Source: Maribellus sediminis (GTDB lineage: Bacteria > Bacteroidota > Bacteroidia > Bacteroidales > Prolixibacteraceae). Taken from it: a DNA stretch of 64,000 nt. The position numbers and the translations under genes were made by a program. Below the pieces are notes generated by a model that saw only the letters and a program-made list of their open reading frames with translations, did no database searches and was not told the origin of the DNA. Every line of letters starts with the position of its first letter. Position 1 is the first letter of the stretch. The stretch is from the NCBI RefSeq assembly GCF_011799805.1, contig NZ_WXUB01000002.1, positions 682,001-746,000 of the forward strand, written 5' to 3'. Below are positions 20,628 to 28,762 of the stretch, piece by piece.

Positions 20628-20667
20628 AAAATCAGTCAATTATACCTAAGTATAACTGACTGATTTT
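20628..20667 (-). terminator. Intrinsic terminator of tRNA-Arg
   Basis: An 18-bp stem (20628-20645 with 20650-20667) closes a 4-nt loop CTAA; the single mismatch becomes a G-U pair when transcribed from the minus strand. The minus-strand product ends in GATTTTTTCTTTTTT, a strong U-run. It lies directly 3' of the tRNA and may also stop the plus-strand operon ending at 20571. Confidence 0.88.
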
Positions 20668-20671
20668 AAAG

Positions 20672-20745
<74 letters not shown>

Positions 20746-20761
20746 GGCCTTATTTTGCGGT

Positions 20762-20793
20762 GCAAAAGTATAAATCAAAATTCAAAAAACAAA
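20762..20793 (-). promoter_or_regulatory. Promoter of tRNA-Arg
   Basis: On the minus strand TTTG (20793-20790) is followed after 19 bp by TACTTTTG with a C (20770-20762). This matches the -33 TTTG / -7 TAnnTTTG consensus exactly and places the start a few bases before the mature tRNA 5' end at 20745. It is the best promoter in the window and confirms the sigma type. Confidence 0.8.
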
Positions 20794-20847
20794 CATCAGG
20801 ATGCAATTTACAAAACTGAACACTGAAATTCGTTTTCTTTCGTGCTG

Positions 20848-21882
20848 CTAAAGCAGGTTAATTCCGTTTTCCTTACACATTTCAATCATTTCGTCGGGCC
20901 ATATACTCGACTGAATTTCACCGATATGTGCCTTACGCAGGAAATACATACACAACCTCGACTGGCCAATTCCACCACCTATTGAAAGTGGCAATTCACC
21001 GTTCAACAATTTTTTATGCCAGTAGAGGTCTTTTCTTTCTTCTGCTCCCCTTATTCGCAACTGCTCCAGCAAAACCTCGCGGTTTACACGAATTCCCATC
21101 GACGAGATTTCAAAGGCACGGTTCAGCACATTATTCCAGAGAATAATATCGCCGTTCAAGCCTTTAAAACCTTTTTCGGTAGGCGTGCTCCAGTCGTCGT
21201 AATCGGGTGCACGTCCGTCGTGAATATCACCACCTGGCAGTTCTCCCCCAATTCCGATAACGAAAATGGCTCCGTGTTTTTTAGCCTCTTCAGTTTCACG
21301 TTCAAACGGCGTTAAATCGGGATATTTGGCCTGTAATTCTTCGGTATGAACAAAGGTGATCCTGTCAGGCAATTCGGGTTGAATATCGAGGTAAGTTTCA
21401 CAAATGTGAAATTCGGTGCGGATAATTGCGGCGTAAATTTTTTCTACAATGTATTTCAGGTAATCGAGGTTACGCTGATCTTCGCTGATTACGCGTTCCC
21501 AGTCCCACTGATCGACATATAATGAATGAATATTGGTCAATTCTTCATCAGGACGAATGGCGTTCATATCGGTATAAAGGCCAAACCCTTCACCAATCTC
21601 CTGTTCTGCCAGCGCCAAACGTTTCCATTTTGCCAGCGAATGCACAATTTCAGCCACCTGGTCATTCATATCTTTCATCGGAAACGCAACAGGGCGCTCA
21701 ATTCCATTCAGATCGTCGTTAATACCGGTGCCTTTCTTTACAAAAAGCGGCGCTGTAACCCTGTGCAAGCGCAACTCGGAAGCCAGGTTCAACTGAAAAA
21801 AATCTTTGATTTGCTTAATAGCTTGTTCGGTTTGATTAATATCTAAAACCGATTTGTAATTCTTCGGAATAGTAATTTGCAT
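20848..21882 (-). CDS. asnA: Aspartate--ammonia ligase (asparagine synthetase A)
   Basis: Makes asparagine from aspartate, ammonia and ATP (AMP-forming) in the cytoplasm. The protein has the class II aminoacyl-tRNA-synthetase-like fold of AsnA. Recognisable segments are LRLHRVTAPLFVKKGTGIND, RPVAFPMKD, LAKWKRLAL, TDMNAIRPDE, SLYVDQWDWE, and the C-terminal SIGGGIGQSRLCMYFLRKAHIGE. Length 344 aa is near the usual ~330. ATG at 21882 follows an AT-rich leader and a TACATTTGC box ~30 bp upstream. Single-gene unit between tRNA-Arg and an MFS gene. Confidence 0.97.
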   Translation of the reverse strand: MQITIPKNYKSVLDINQTEQAIKQIKDFFQLNLASELRLHRVTAPLFVKKGTGINDDLNGIERPVAFPMKDMNDQVAEIVHSLAKWKRLALAEQEIGEGFGLYTDMNAIRPDEELTNIHSLYVDQWDWERVISEDQRNLDYLKYIVEKIYAAIIRTEFHICETYLDIQPELPDRITFVHTEELQAKYPDLTPFERETEEAKKHGAIFVIGIGGELPGGDIHDGRAPDYDDWSTPTEKGFKGLNGDIILWNNVLNRAFEISSMGIRVNREVLLEQLRIRGAEERKDLYWHKKLLNGELPLSIGGGIGQSRLCMYFLRKAHIGEIQSSIWPDEMIEMCKENGINLL

Positions 21883-21910
21883 ATCTCTTATGTCTTATTG
21901 TCTGTTAGTG

Positions 21911-21919
21911 GCAAATGTA
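21911..21919 (-). promoter_or_regulatory. asnA -7 promoter box
   Basis: Minus strand TACATTTGC fits TAnnTTTGC and lies 29 bp from the asnA ATG. No clear -33 TTG was identified at the right distance. Confidence 0.5.
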
Positions 21920-21987
21920 AAACTCTTCTTTTAATCTCATCTAACCTATCATAGAATATTTCATTCTAAATTATTCCGGCGGTTTGC

Positions 21988-21996
21988 TATTTTTGC
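21988..21996 (+). promoter_or_regulatory. -7 promoter box of the MFS gene
   Basis: TATTTTTGC, a perfect TAnnTTTGC box, ends 9 bp before the ATG at 22005. The upstream TTG start (21984) lies inside this region, which argues for the ATG. Predicted leader is about 5 nt. Confidence 0.55.
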
Positions 21997-22004
21997 GCCG
22001 TATA

Positions 22005-23180
22005 ATGTCGAATTTCAGCAAAAACATACCGCGTCTCTACCTGGTTAAAATCTCGAAATGGTTTAACATGGTAATGCCTATTGTAGTGCTGTTCTATCAG
22101 AGCAACAAAATGGGCATGCACGAAATTTTTGTGCTGAAAGCCATCTATTCGATTGCAATCGTTGCCATGGAAATCCCTTCGGGGTGGATGGCTGACGTTT
22201 GGGGCCGGAAGAAAACGCTGATCCTGGGAAGTATTTTAGGAAGTGCAGGTTTTTTGATTTACAGTTTTTCGTACGGATTCTGGGCCTTTGTAATTGCTGA
22301 AATCATTCTCGGTATTGGCCACTCTTTTGTTTCGGGTGCCGACTCAGCCATGCTTTACGACAGCTTAAAAGCCGATAAAAAAACCGATGCTTATATTCGT
22401 GAAGAAGGTAGGATTACCTCTGTAGGTAATTTTGCCGAAGCTATTGCAGGCATTGTTGGTGGCTTTCTAGCCGCTATCAGTTTGCGAACTCCGTTTTATT
22501 TTCAGTTTGCTGTAGCTGCAATTGCCATCCCGGCAGCGCTTACCATGATTGAACCCAAGGTACATGCAAAAGTGCAGGCAGTGACCATAAAACAACTGGC
22601 AGTAAATATTCGCGACACTTTTATCCGTGATCAGAATTTGCGGATTGCTATTTTGCTTTCTGCTGTAACCGGCACGGCCACACTCACTTTTGCCTGGTTG
22701 GTTCAGCCGTTTTTTGAAGCCATCGGTCTGTCGGTTGAGCTGTTCGGAATCTTCTGGACCGCCCTGAATTTAACCGTTGGGATTTCGTCGGTTTTTGCCT
22801 ATAAAGTTGCACAGTTTATGGGCCGACGCTGGTCGATTTTAATGGTGATACTGTTACTTTCGGCCGGATACATGCTTTCGGGAACCATGATCTCGTACTG
22901 GGGATTGGCTTTTCTGTTCCTCTTTTACCTGGTTCGGGGAATTGCCACTCCGATTTTCAAAAATTACATCAACGAATACACGGCCAGCGAAGTGCGTGCA
23001 ACTATGCTCTCAGTCCGGAATTTTGTTATCCGTATCACCTTTGCCGGAATTGGTCCCTTGCTGGGCTGGATTACTGACAACATCAGTTTAAACAAAGCAT
23101 TCCTACTCGCAGGGGTGCTGTATCTGGTTGCTTCACTCATTATTGTTTTCCCTTGGTTTAAAAAGGATCTGGTATTGTAA
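22005..23180 (+). CDS. Major facilitator superfamily transporter
   Basis: Inner-membrane secondary carrier of unknown substrate with about 12 hydrophobic segments in 391 residues. The loop after TM2 has the MFS signature as MEIPSGWMADVWGRKKTLILGS; the central loop between the two halves is around KVHAKVQAVTIKQLAVN. A second-half signature-like FMGRRWSIL is seen after TM8. The ATG at 22005 is used because the TTG at 21984 overlaps the -7 box. It stands alone, between asnA (divergent) and a hydrolase gene 121 bp downstream. Sequence resembles drug/proton antiporters in general form, but no substrate can be named. Confidence 0.92.
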   Translation: MSNFSKNIPRLYLVKISKWFNMVMPIVVLFYQSNKMGMHEIFVLKAIYSIAIVAMEIPSGWMADVWGRKKTLILGSILGSAGFLIYSFSYGFWAFVIAEIILGIGHSFVSGADSAMLYDSLKADKKTDAYIREEGRITSVGNFAEAIAGIVGGFLAAISLRTPFYFQFAVAAIAIPAALTMIEPKVHAKVQAVTIKQLAVNIRDTFIRDQNLRIAILLSAVTGTATLTFAWLVQPFFEAIGLSVELFGIFWTALNLTVGISSVFAYKVAQFMGRRWSILMVILLLSAGYMLSGTMISYWGLAFLFLFYLVRGIATPIFKNYINEYTASEVRATMLSVRNFVIRITFAGIGPLLGWITDNISLNKAFLLAGVLYLVASLIIVFPWFKKDLVL

Positions 23181-23301
23181 GCAGTTTATTTTCCAGGTTG
23201 ATTTTGGCTTTTAATACATTATTGCCTTAAATTTGGTTGTAATCGTTTGCTTTACGATTTCAATTCTTCTTAACAACCATTAAATTGAAAACACATAAAT
23301 C

Positions 23302-24801
23302 ATGGCCGAACTAAAGAAAATCAACCTCGTTTTTGTTCACGGGTACAGTGTAACAAATCTGAATACTTATGGCGAACTTCCTGTTCGTTTAAAGGCCGAA
23401 GGTGCCGCTCAGAATTTTGAAATCAATGTTGAAGAAATTTACCTTGGACAATACATCAGCTTTAACGACGAAGTAAAACTCGACGATATTTCACGTGCAT
23501 TTGAATATGCCGTAAAAGAGCAGTTAGCACACCTTTTAAACGCCAATGAACGCTTTGTTTGTATTACCCATTCCACAGGTGGTCCGCTTATTCGCAATTG
23601 GTGGTCGAACTATTATTACAATGAGCCTGACTCCAAATGTCCGATGAGTCACCTGATTATGTTGGCTCCCGCCAACTTTGGATCGGCTTTGGCACAGTTG
23701 GGCAAAGGCAAGATCAGCCGGCTTAAATCGTGGGTTGAAGGCGTTGAACCTGGACAAGGTGTTCTGAACTGGCTCGAACTGGGAAGTGCAGCAGCGTGGG
23801 AACTTAATCATGAATGGATAAATGCAGTTGAAGAAGTAATTGGTTCTGAAAAGATTTTTCCTTTTGTACTTACCGGACAATCGATTGATCGCAAGTTTTA
23901 TGATCATCTGAATTCCTATACCGGCGAATTGGGATCCGATGGTGTTGTCAGGGTTTCGGCCGCCAACCTGAACGCGCAATACATTAAACTGGTTCAGGGA
24001 ACTTCGGAAGCCGATTCCGACAAATTGTTTGTTGAGGAGTTTCAACAAGCGCAGAATACTGCTTTTCGTATTATCTCAGGAAAGTCACATTCTGGAACCG
24101 ACATGGGAATTATGGCAAGTGTAAAAAAACGCCTGACCGACAAAAAAAGCAATGAAATAATAAAAGCCATTTTCGACTGTATAAACGTGACATCCAAAAT
24201 TGAATACGACACGCTTTTCAAAAGTTTTTCGGAAGAAACAACTGAAGTGCAAAAAAAGGAATTAAAAGAAATTCATAAGGGTGCCTTTAAACGAAGAACT
24301 TATCTTCATCATCGTTTTTCGCAGGTCATTTTTAAGGTTTGCGATTCTGATGGCAGCCCTATTTCCGATTACGATCTGCTATTTACCGGCCCCGATAACG
24401 ATCCGAATCATTTGCCTGAAGGTTTTCTTTCAGACCGGCAGCGCAACAGAATCAATAAGGAAACGGTTACCTACTATTTTAATTACGACAAAATGCTTGG
24501 CCGCGATATTAATGGCAAACCAACACAGTCCGGAACAGAAATACCCAAACAGCTGGGAATCCTGATTCGTCCGCGCCCCACCGAAGGTTTTATTCGTTTT
24601 AAGGAATGTAAACTGGAAGCCAGCCGGGAATACCTGGACCAGGCATTAAAGCCCAACTCAACTACCCTGCTCGAAATTGTGTTGAACAGGAACGTGGATA
24701 CGAACGTTTTCCGCTTGAATAAGCTTGAAAAAGATGCAATGCCGTCGAAAAAAGCTGGTGATTTCAAGGATATCAAACCAAGTAATGAAAACGTAGATTA
24801 A
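23302..24801 (+). CDS. Alpha/beta-hydrolase, lipase-like
   Basis: Probable serine esterase or phospholipase. Oxyanion strand LVFVHGYSVTN lies at residues 9-19 and the nucleophile elbow is CITHSTGGPL with Ser91, flanked by an HLIMLAPANFGS strand as in lipases. His candidates include the SGKSHSGTDMG segment near 255-265. After ~residue 330 a separate beta-rich domain follows (HHRFSQVIFKVCDSDGSPISDY, LEIVLNRNVD) of unknown role. No signal peptide is visible, so the location is cytoplasmic or it is delivered by another route. At 499 residues it is longer than a simple esterase. Substrate is unknown. Confidence 0.88.
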   Translation: MAELKKINLVFVHGYSVTNLNTYGELPVRLKAEGAAQNFEINVEEIYLGQYISFNDEVKLDDISRAFEYAVKEQLAHLLNANERFVCITHSTGGPLIRNWWSNYYYNEPDSKCPMSHLIMLAPANFGSALAQLGKGKISRLKSWVEGVEPGQGVLNWLELGSAAAWELNHEWINAVEEVIGSEKIFPFVLTGQSIDRKFYDHLNSYTGELGSDGVVRVSAANLNAQYIKLVQGTSEADSDKLFVEEFQQAQNTAFRIISGKSHSGTDMGIMASVKKRLTDKKSNEIIKAIFDCINVTSKIEYDTLFKSFSEETTEVQKKELKEIHKGAFKRRTYLHHRFSQVIFKVCDSDGSPISDYDLLFTGPDNDPNHLPEGFLSDRQRNRINKETVTYYFNYDKMLGRDINGKPTQSGTEIPKQLGILIRPRPTEGFIRFKECKLEASREYLDQALKPNSTTLLEIVLNRNVDTNVFRLNKLEKDAMPSKKAGDFKDIKPSNENVD

Positions 24802-24845
24802 TACAGACAATAGGAATATCGGGGGAATAATTCAATTCAAATCTA

Positions 24846-25631
24846 TCACACTTCCAATTTTAGTCCATCATAGGCCATAAAAACATTTTCGGGAAGTTCA
24901 TTTTCAATTTGGGCATGTAAACCAAATGCATGGCTGATGTGAGTAAGATAAGCTTTTTCAGGCTGAACTTCTTCAATCACCGCCAGTGCTTCTTCGAGGT
25001 TAAAATGCGAAATGTGCTGTTCTTTTCGTAGCGTATTTATGATCAGAATTTTGCTGCCTTTTATCTTCTCAATTTCCTCGTCGGGGATGGAATTAGTATC
25101 GGTAATGTACGTTAAATCGCCAATGCGGTAGCCATAAACCGGCAACTTATGATGATAACAACGAATCGGTGTAATTTCAACTCCATCAATCGCGAAGACG
25201 CGATCATCAACATTTCTCAAGTGCATCTTCGGAATGCCAGGGTATTTATATTCGGCAAAAACATAATTAAATATTCTTCGGATGGCTTCCTGAACACGCT
25301 TCTCGGCATAAATCTCCATCGGATTTTTCTGAATCCAATTGTAAGAACGAATATCATCGAGGCCAAAAATATGATCGACATGTTCGTGAGTAAGCAAAAT
25401 GGCACGCAACGAACCTACTTTTTCACGCAGCATTTGCTGACGGAAATCGGGGCCGGCATCGATAACCATGTTTTGCCCGTTGATAGTAAGCAGCAGGGAT
25501 GAGCGCAAACGTTTATCACGCGGATCTTCCGATGTACAAACATCGCAATTACACGCAACAACCGGCACTCCCTGTGAAGTTCCGGTTCCCAACACGGTTG
25601 CGAATATTTTTGATGGTTCTTTTGGAGTCAT
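24846..25631 (-). CDS. PhnP-like metallo-beta-lactamase-fold phosphodiesterase
   Basis: Metal-dependent phosphodiesterase of the PhnP branch. Residues 14-23 are VLGTGTSQGV; a structural zinc site is suggested by VACNCDVCTSEDPRD. Metal ligands appear in LLTHEHVDHIFGLDD, ITPIRCYHHKLPVYGY, LTYITDTN and AYLTHISHAFGLH. At 261 residues it is typical. The reaction in Bacteroidota is not established; cyclic ribose phosphates are the PhnP substrates. The start ATG at 25631 lies only four bases from a TAAATTTGC box, so the mRNA may be leaderless. Divergent from the methyltransferase gene. Confidence 0.93.
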   Translation of the reverse strand: MTPKEPSKIFATVLGTGTSQGVPVVACNCDVCTSEDPRDKRLRSSLLLTINGQNMVIDAGPDFRQQMLREKVGSLRAILLTHEHVDHIFGLDDIRSYNWIQKNPMEIYAEKRVQEAIRRIFNYVFAEYKYPGIPKMHLRNVDDRVFAIDGVEITPIRCYHHKLPVYGYRIGDLTYITDTNSIPDEEIEKIKGSKILIINTLRKEQHISHFNLEEALAVIEEVQPEKAYLTHISHAFGLHAQIENELPENVFMAYDGLKLEV

Positions 25632-25634
25632 GTC

Positions 25635-25643
25635 GCAAATTTA
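25635..25643 (-). promoter_or_regulatory. -7 box touching the start of the PhnP-like gene
   Basis: Minus strand TAAATTTGC fits TAnnTTTGC; the G is five bases from the A of the ATG at 25631. If the box is used, transcription starts at the start codon itself. Confidence 0.5.
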
Positions 25644-25673
25644 AGAAAAGCTGAAAATTATATCGAGAATAAC

Positions 25674-25682
25674 TACTTTTGC
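25674..25682 (+). promoter_or_regulatory. -7 box of the RsmI-like methyltransferase gene
   Basis: TACTTTTGC fits the consensus and ends 17 bp before the ATG at 25700. A TTG inside the box (25679) can extend the frame but is unlikely to be the start. Confidence 0.55.
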
Positions 25683-25699
25683 CAAAATCATTTTTTCGA

Positions 25700-26401
25700 A
25701 TGGCAACTTTATATCTTGTTCCAAATGTTTTGGCCGAAGGCGACTGGCAAAATGTACTGCCGGCCAGTGTTTTTCCTGTTCTTACCGAAACCCGCTATTT
25801 TATTGTTGAAAACATACGCACTGCACGCCGTTTTATGAAACAGGTGAATCGTGAGATCGATATCGATGCCTGTACTTTTTACGAGATCAACAAACGCACC
25901 GATCAGAAAGACCTGCCACGTTTTTTAAAGCCTCTGGAAAAAGGCCATGATATTGCTGTAATTTCTGAAGCCGGTTGTCCCGGCGTTGCCGATCCAGGAG
26001 CCGATGTTGTGCGAATTGCTCATCAAAAAGGTTATAAAGTAGTTCCAATTGTAGGGCCGTCATCTATTTTACTGGCTTTAATGGCCTCTGGCCTGAATGG
26101 GCAAAATTTTGCTTTCCGGGGTTATTTGCCTGTTAAACCTAACGAACGCAGCCGCGAACTGGCCAACCTTGAGAAAAAGATCAATACCAGCAGACAAACG
26201 CAGATTTTTATTGAAACGCCGTACCGGAATAATCAGCTTGTAGAAGACATCTTAAAAACCTGCTCCCCTTCTACCCTTTTATGTATTGCCGCCAATGTAA
26301 CCGGTGACGACGAGTTTATTCAAACCAAGACCGTGCAACAGTGGAAGGGCAAAGTACCAAACCTGCATAAGGTTCCTACAATATTTTTGTTAGGTACTTA
26401 A
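25700..26401 (+). CDS. RsmI-like SAM-dependent tetrapyrrole-methylase-family methyltransferase
   Basis: Short paralogue of the 16S rRNA C1402 2'-O-methyltransferase family. MATLYLVPNVLAEGDWQN is the first strand, followed by FIVENIRTARRF, the cofactor segment VISEAGCPGVADPGA, VVPIVGPSSILLALMASGLNGQNF, and FIETPYRNNQLVEDIL. At 233 residues it lacks the C-terminal extension of full RsmI (~280). Bacteroidota genomes commonly carry such a shorter protein besides the true RsmI, so its RNA target is uncertain. The ATG at 25700 is chosen over a TTG at 25679 lying in the promoter box. Confidence 0.9.
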   Translation: MATLYLVPNVLAEGDWQNVLPASVFPVLTETRYFIVENIRTARRFMKQVNREIDIDACTFYEINKRTDQKDLPRFLKPLEKGHDIAVISEAGCPGVADPGADVVRIAHQKGYKVVPIVGPSSILLALMASGLNGQNFAFRGYLPVKPNERSRELANLEKKINTSRQTQIFIETPYRNNQLVEDILKTCSPSTLLCIAANVTGDDEFIQTKTVQQWKGKVPNLHKVPTIFLLGT

Positions 26402-26407
26402 TATATT

Positions 26408-26485
26408 GCACCAAAGGTGCAAAGTAAGAAAGCATAGTCCGAAGGGCTATGTGCCAGCACAAAAAAGGATTAGCACCAAAGGTGC
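26408..26485. repeat. REP-like palindromes left of the transposase gene
   Basis: Two exact copies of GCACCAAAGGTGC (26408-26420 and 26473-26485), each a 5-bp stem with an AAA loop, bracket an imperfect hairpin CATAGTCC-GAA-GGGCTATG (26433-26451). They lie between the methyltransferase stop and the 3' end of the transposase gene. Together with the right-hand set they look like repetitive extragenic palindromes mobilised by that protein. Confidence 0.8.
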
Positions 26486-26496
26486 GAGGTATTTAT

Positions 26497-26949
26497 CTAG
26501 TCGAAAACATATCGTTCATCATAATCCAGATTGTATTCCCTTAAAAATCGTTTATTCTCTTCCTCAAAGGTTAATTTCAGGTGATGCTCCTCCTGATTTT
26601 GAATGTACTCTTTTATTACGTCCAATTGCTTTGGATTTACAGAAAAACAACCATATCCCCTTTGCCAATAGAAATTGCCAAAGCCATCATTCTTTGTTTT
26701 GATCCATTTAGAAGAATGTGATTTCAGTTTCTCAACTAAATTCATGAGTGCAATTTTTCGGGAAAGATTTATCAACAGGTGCACATGGTCATTTGTTCCA
26801 CCAACAATTACAGGCTTTGATTCGTGTTCGTTGCAAATTCCACCGAGGTAACGAAACAATTCGTCTTGAATGTTTTTATTTATTGTTGCTTGTCGATTTT
26901 TTGTACTGAAAGTAATGTGCAAATAATTTAGAACTAATGATTGTGGCAT
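26497..26949 (-). CDS. REP-associated HUH (Y1) transposase, IS200/TnpA-like (RAYT)
   Basis: Single-strand DNA transposase of the Y1 HUH family. Opening segment PQSLVLNYLHITFSTKNRQ is typical. The metal-binding HUH motif is NDHVHLLI (His55 and His57) and the catalytic Tyr is probably Tyr115 in DVIKEYIQNQEEHH. FYWQRGYGCFSVNP is a RAYT-type segment. At 150 residues it is complete. It carries no partner gene and is flanked by palindromic repeats rather than by insertion-sequence ends, which fits a domesticated REP-associated tyrosine transposase rather than an active IS200. Confidence 0.93.
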   Translation of the reverse strand: MPQSLVLNYLHITFSTKNRQATINKNIQDELFRYLGGICNEHESKPVIVGGTNDHVHLLINLSRKIALMNLVEKLKSHSSKWIKTKNDGFGNFYWQRGYGCFSVNPKQLDVIKEYIQNQEEHHLKLTFEEENKRFLREYNLDYDERYVFD

Positions 26950-26987
26950 AACATTTTTACGTTGAAGGTAATAATTGTTAGCGACAT

Positions 26988-27070
26988 CGCACCTTTGGCC
27001 CTATGTGTATATATGCCCACATTTTTCCCCGACCTACAGTCGGGGCTTTGTGAAAACGCACCCTTGGTGC
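26988..27070. repeat. REP-like palindromes right of the transposase gene
   Basis: GCACCCTTGGTGC (27058-27070) is a variant of the left-side palindrome. GCACCTTTGGCCC (from 26989) is a decayed copy of one arm followed by CTATGTG, matching the left-side GGGCTATGTG in inverse sense. CCCCGAC-CTACA-GTCGGGG (27027-27045) is an additional perfect 7-bp hairpin. The two flanks are thus related but not identical. Confidence 0.75.
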
Positions 27071-27086
27071 TAATTTATAGGGTAAA

Positions 27087-28157
27087 TTACTTGATTGTTC
27101 CTAATTCTTTCAGCAATTCAACTTCATGTTCGAAGTTCGGGGTGAAAATACCTGTTCTGATATTCGATTCAAGCTGTTTTTTGGTCCAGAAGCGTAATTC
27201 ATCAACTTCATCCGATTGGATGCCGATATTTTTGGAATCGTGGGTGGTAAACATGTAAACCAGTTCAGCTTCAACTTCCGACTCCCATTTGTACACTTTC
27301 TGTAAACGTGCTGTAAAATCCTTTAAACCGATTTCTTCGAAAGCTTCTTTTTTCAGTGCCTGCTCCAAAGTTTCGCCGGCCGAAATGTGGCCACCAACGG
27401 CCGTGTCCCATTTTCCGGGCTGAATGAGTTTGTTTATGGGGCGTTTTTGCAGTAAAACAGCCCCGTTTTTATTCAATACATGCAAGTGAACCACAGGGTG
27501 CAACAGTTTGCTGCCGTTATGCACCTGGCTGCGCGGGGCCCGTCCGGTTACTTTTCCCTGTTCATCAACCAGCGGCACCCATTCTTCTTTACTGAATTTC
27601 TTTTTCTGTTTGCGCTGGCGCAGCATTTCAATGGCAAAATAGCCGGCAAATATTAGGTAGAACAAACCACCGCTTACAAATGCCCAGGCTTCTTTGCTCA
27701 TGTAAAAAGCCGAGTAAAAAACCAGAACAGTGTGCGCTGCAAAAATGTAGAATAATATCTTCAGGCTTCTTTTTAGCTGCCTTTCCTGTGCTTCGTTGAA
27801 TTCGACACCTTTCATGTAGCGCTGCCCCATCATTCCGATTATATTCATCGACGAGAATGCAGAAACGCCAAGTACGGCAATCAGGATGAGTTCAATCAGG
27901 CCGGGCTTTATTTTGAAAAAAATATCGTTATCAAGAATTATGGAAACTGCACCCAGAACAACCAGCAATAAGGTATCGAACAGCACAAATTTCTCAAATC
28001 GTCGTTCGCGAATACCAATCCAGATCATTTCGGCAATACCAAAACCAACAGCAACAAATAACCCGATTTTAGTCCCCCAGATTTCATCGGCAGCGATGAA
28101 AACAAAAAGAGGAATAAAACCGGGTAATAATTGCTTAAGTAGTTTTGCCCTGTTCAT
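27087..28157 (-). CDS. Membrane protein fusion: YciB/IspZ-like domain plus Nudix hydrolase
   Basis: Residues ~1-185 are hydrophobic with about five membrane spans; LLPGFIPLFVFIAADEIWGT and IIGMMGQRYMKGVEF resemble the YciB/IspZ septation-protein family. After a basic linker (RQRKQKKKF) a cytoplasmic Nudix domain follows. The Nudix box is GHISAGETLEQALKKEAFEE followed by IGL, with Lys replacing the usual Arg before the Glu. Sequence around DEQGKVTGRAPRSQVH and KWDTAVGGH resembles isopentenyl-diphosphate-isomerase-like Nudix enzymes. It follows two FKBP genes by 21 bp. The substrate is unknown; membrane tethering suggests a lipid-linked or envelope-related diphosphate, which is inference. Confidence 0.9.
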   Translation of the reverse strand: MNRAKLLKQLLPGFIPLFVFIAADEIWGTKIGLFVAVGFGIAEMIWIGIRERRFEKFVLFDTLLLVVLGAVSIILDNDIFFKIKPGLIELILIAVLGVSAFSSMNIIGMMGQRYMKGVEFNEAQERQLKRSLKILFYIFAAHTVLVFYSAFYMSKEAWAFVSGGLFYLIFAGYFAIEMLRQRKQKKKFSKEEWVPLVDEQGKVTGRAPRSQVHNGSKLLHPVVHLHVLNKNGAVLLQKRPINKLIQPGKWDTAVGGHISAGETLEQALKKEAFEEIGLKDFTARLQKVYKWESEVEAELVYMFTTHDSKNIGIQSDEVDELRFWTKKQLESNIRTGIFTPNFEHEVELLKELGTIK

Positions 28158-28178
28158 ATTCTTTCAGAACAAAACAGA

Positions 28179-28706
28179 TTATTCAGTTTCCCGAGGAATT
28201 ACTTTGTAAACCTCCACTTCCATTAAAATGGTTTGAAACATTCCGATACCTCCCGAAGTTGATCCATTTTGCCCATAAGCCAATTCAGAATTTATCACCA
28301 GGTGCGAACGTGTACCGGGTTGCATATAGGTAATTGCTTCTTCGAGACCGGCAATTGAAGTACCGGCTCCCGGGATAAATTTGTAAGGTTCGTAACGATG
28401 CCCAAGAAGATAACCATTGGTTTGATCAACCAATACACTGTCAGTACCATCATATAACGCCCAGGTAGCATAATAAATCTGAACCTGGTCGCCAAGTTTA
28501 ATGGTATCGCCGTGACCGGTGCCTTCTTCATTAAAATAATAAAGCCCTGACGCGGTTGGTTCGGCTCCCGGATGTACCTTGTCAATGTACAACTTAAGGT
28601 TCGCAAGTTCCTCTCGTCTTATTTTTTCATAGTCAATTCCGTCGCTACATGAAAACAACAGTGCCAAACCTGAAATAAAAAGTAATCCTGACAGTATCTT
28701 CTTCAT
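28179..28706 (-). CDS. FKBP-type peptidyl-prolyl isomerase lipoprotein
   Basis: Envelope prolyl isomerase. MKKILSGLLF...LLFSC gives a lipobox with Cys at residue 20. The FKBP fold spans about 60-172: KLGDQVQIYYATWALYDG, the substrate loop PGAGTSIAGLEEAITYMQPG, and SELAYGQNGSTSGGIGMFQTILMEVEVYKV. The active-site signature is partly kept; the Trp of the classical V-x-x-W is replaced by a glycine-leucine (AGLEE), as in many Bacteroidota FKBPs. Second gene in a row of FKBP, FKBP, YciB-Nudix. Related in type to the gliding-associated FKBP lipoproteins, though no gliding genes are adjacent. Confidence 0.92.
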   Translation of the reverse strand: MKKILSGLLFISGLALLFSCSDGIDYEKIRREELANLKLYIDKVHPGAEPTASGLYYFNEEGTGHGDTIKLGDQVQIYYATWALYDGTDSVLVDQTNGYLLGHRYEPYKFIPGAGTSIAGLEEAITYMQPGTRSHLVINSELAYGQNGSTSGGIGMFQTILMEVEVYKVIPRETE

Positions 28707-28762
28707 CTGTTAATTCTTTAATTGCTTTTATGGTCTTCGTTTGAAGTATTCAGCATGCAAAT

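Noticed and set aside
23181-23301. Possible small RNA or gene between the MFS and lipase-like genes
   Set aside because: Only AT-rich sequence with no stable hairpin or consensus promoter box was found.
26406-26702. Plus-strand frame over the left REP palindromes and the transposase 3' end
   Set aside because: Antisense to a well-supported transposase and composed of palindrome sequence.
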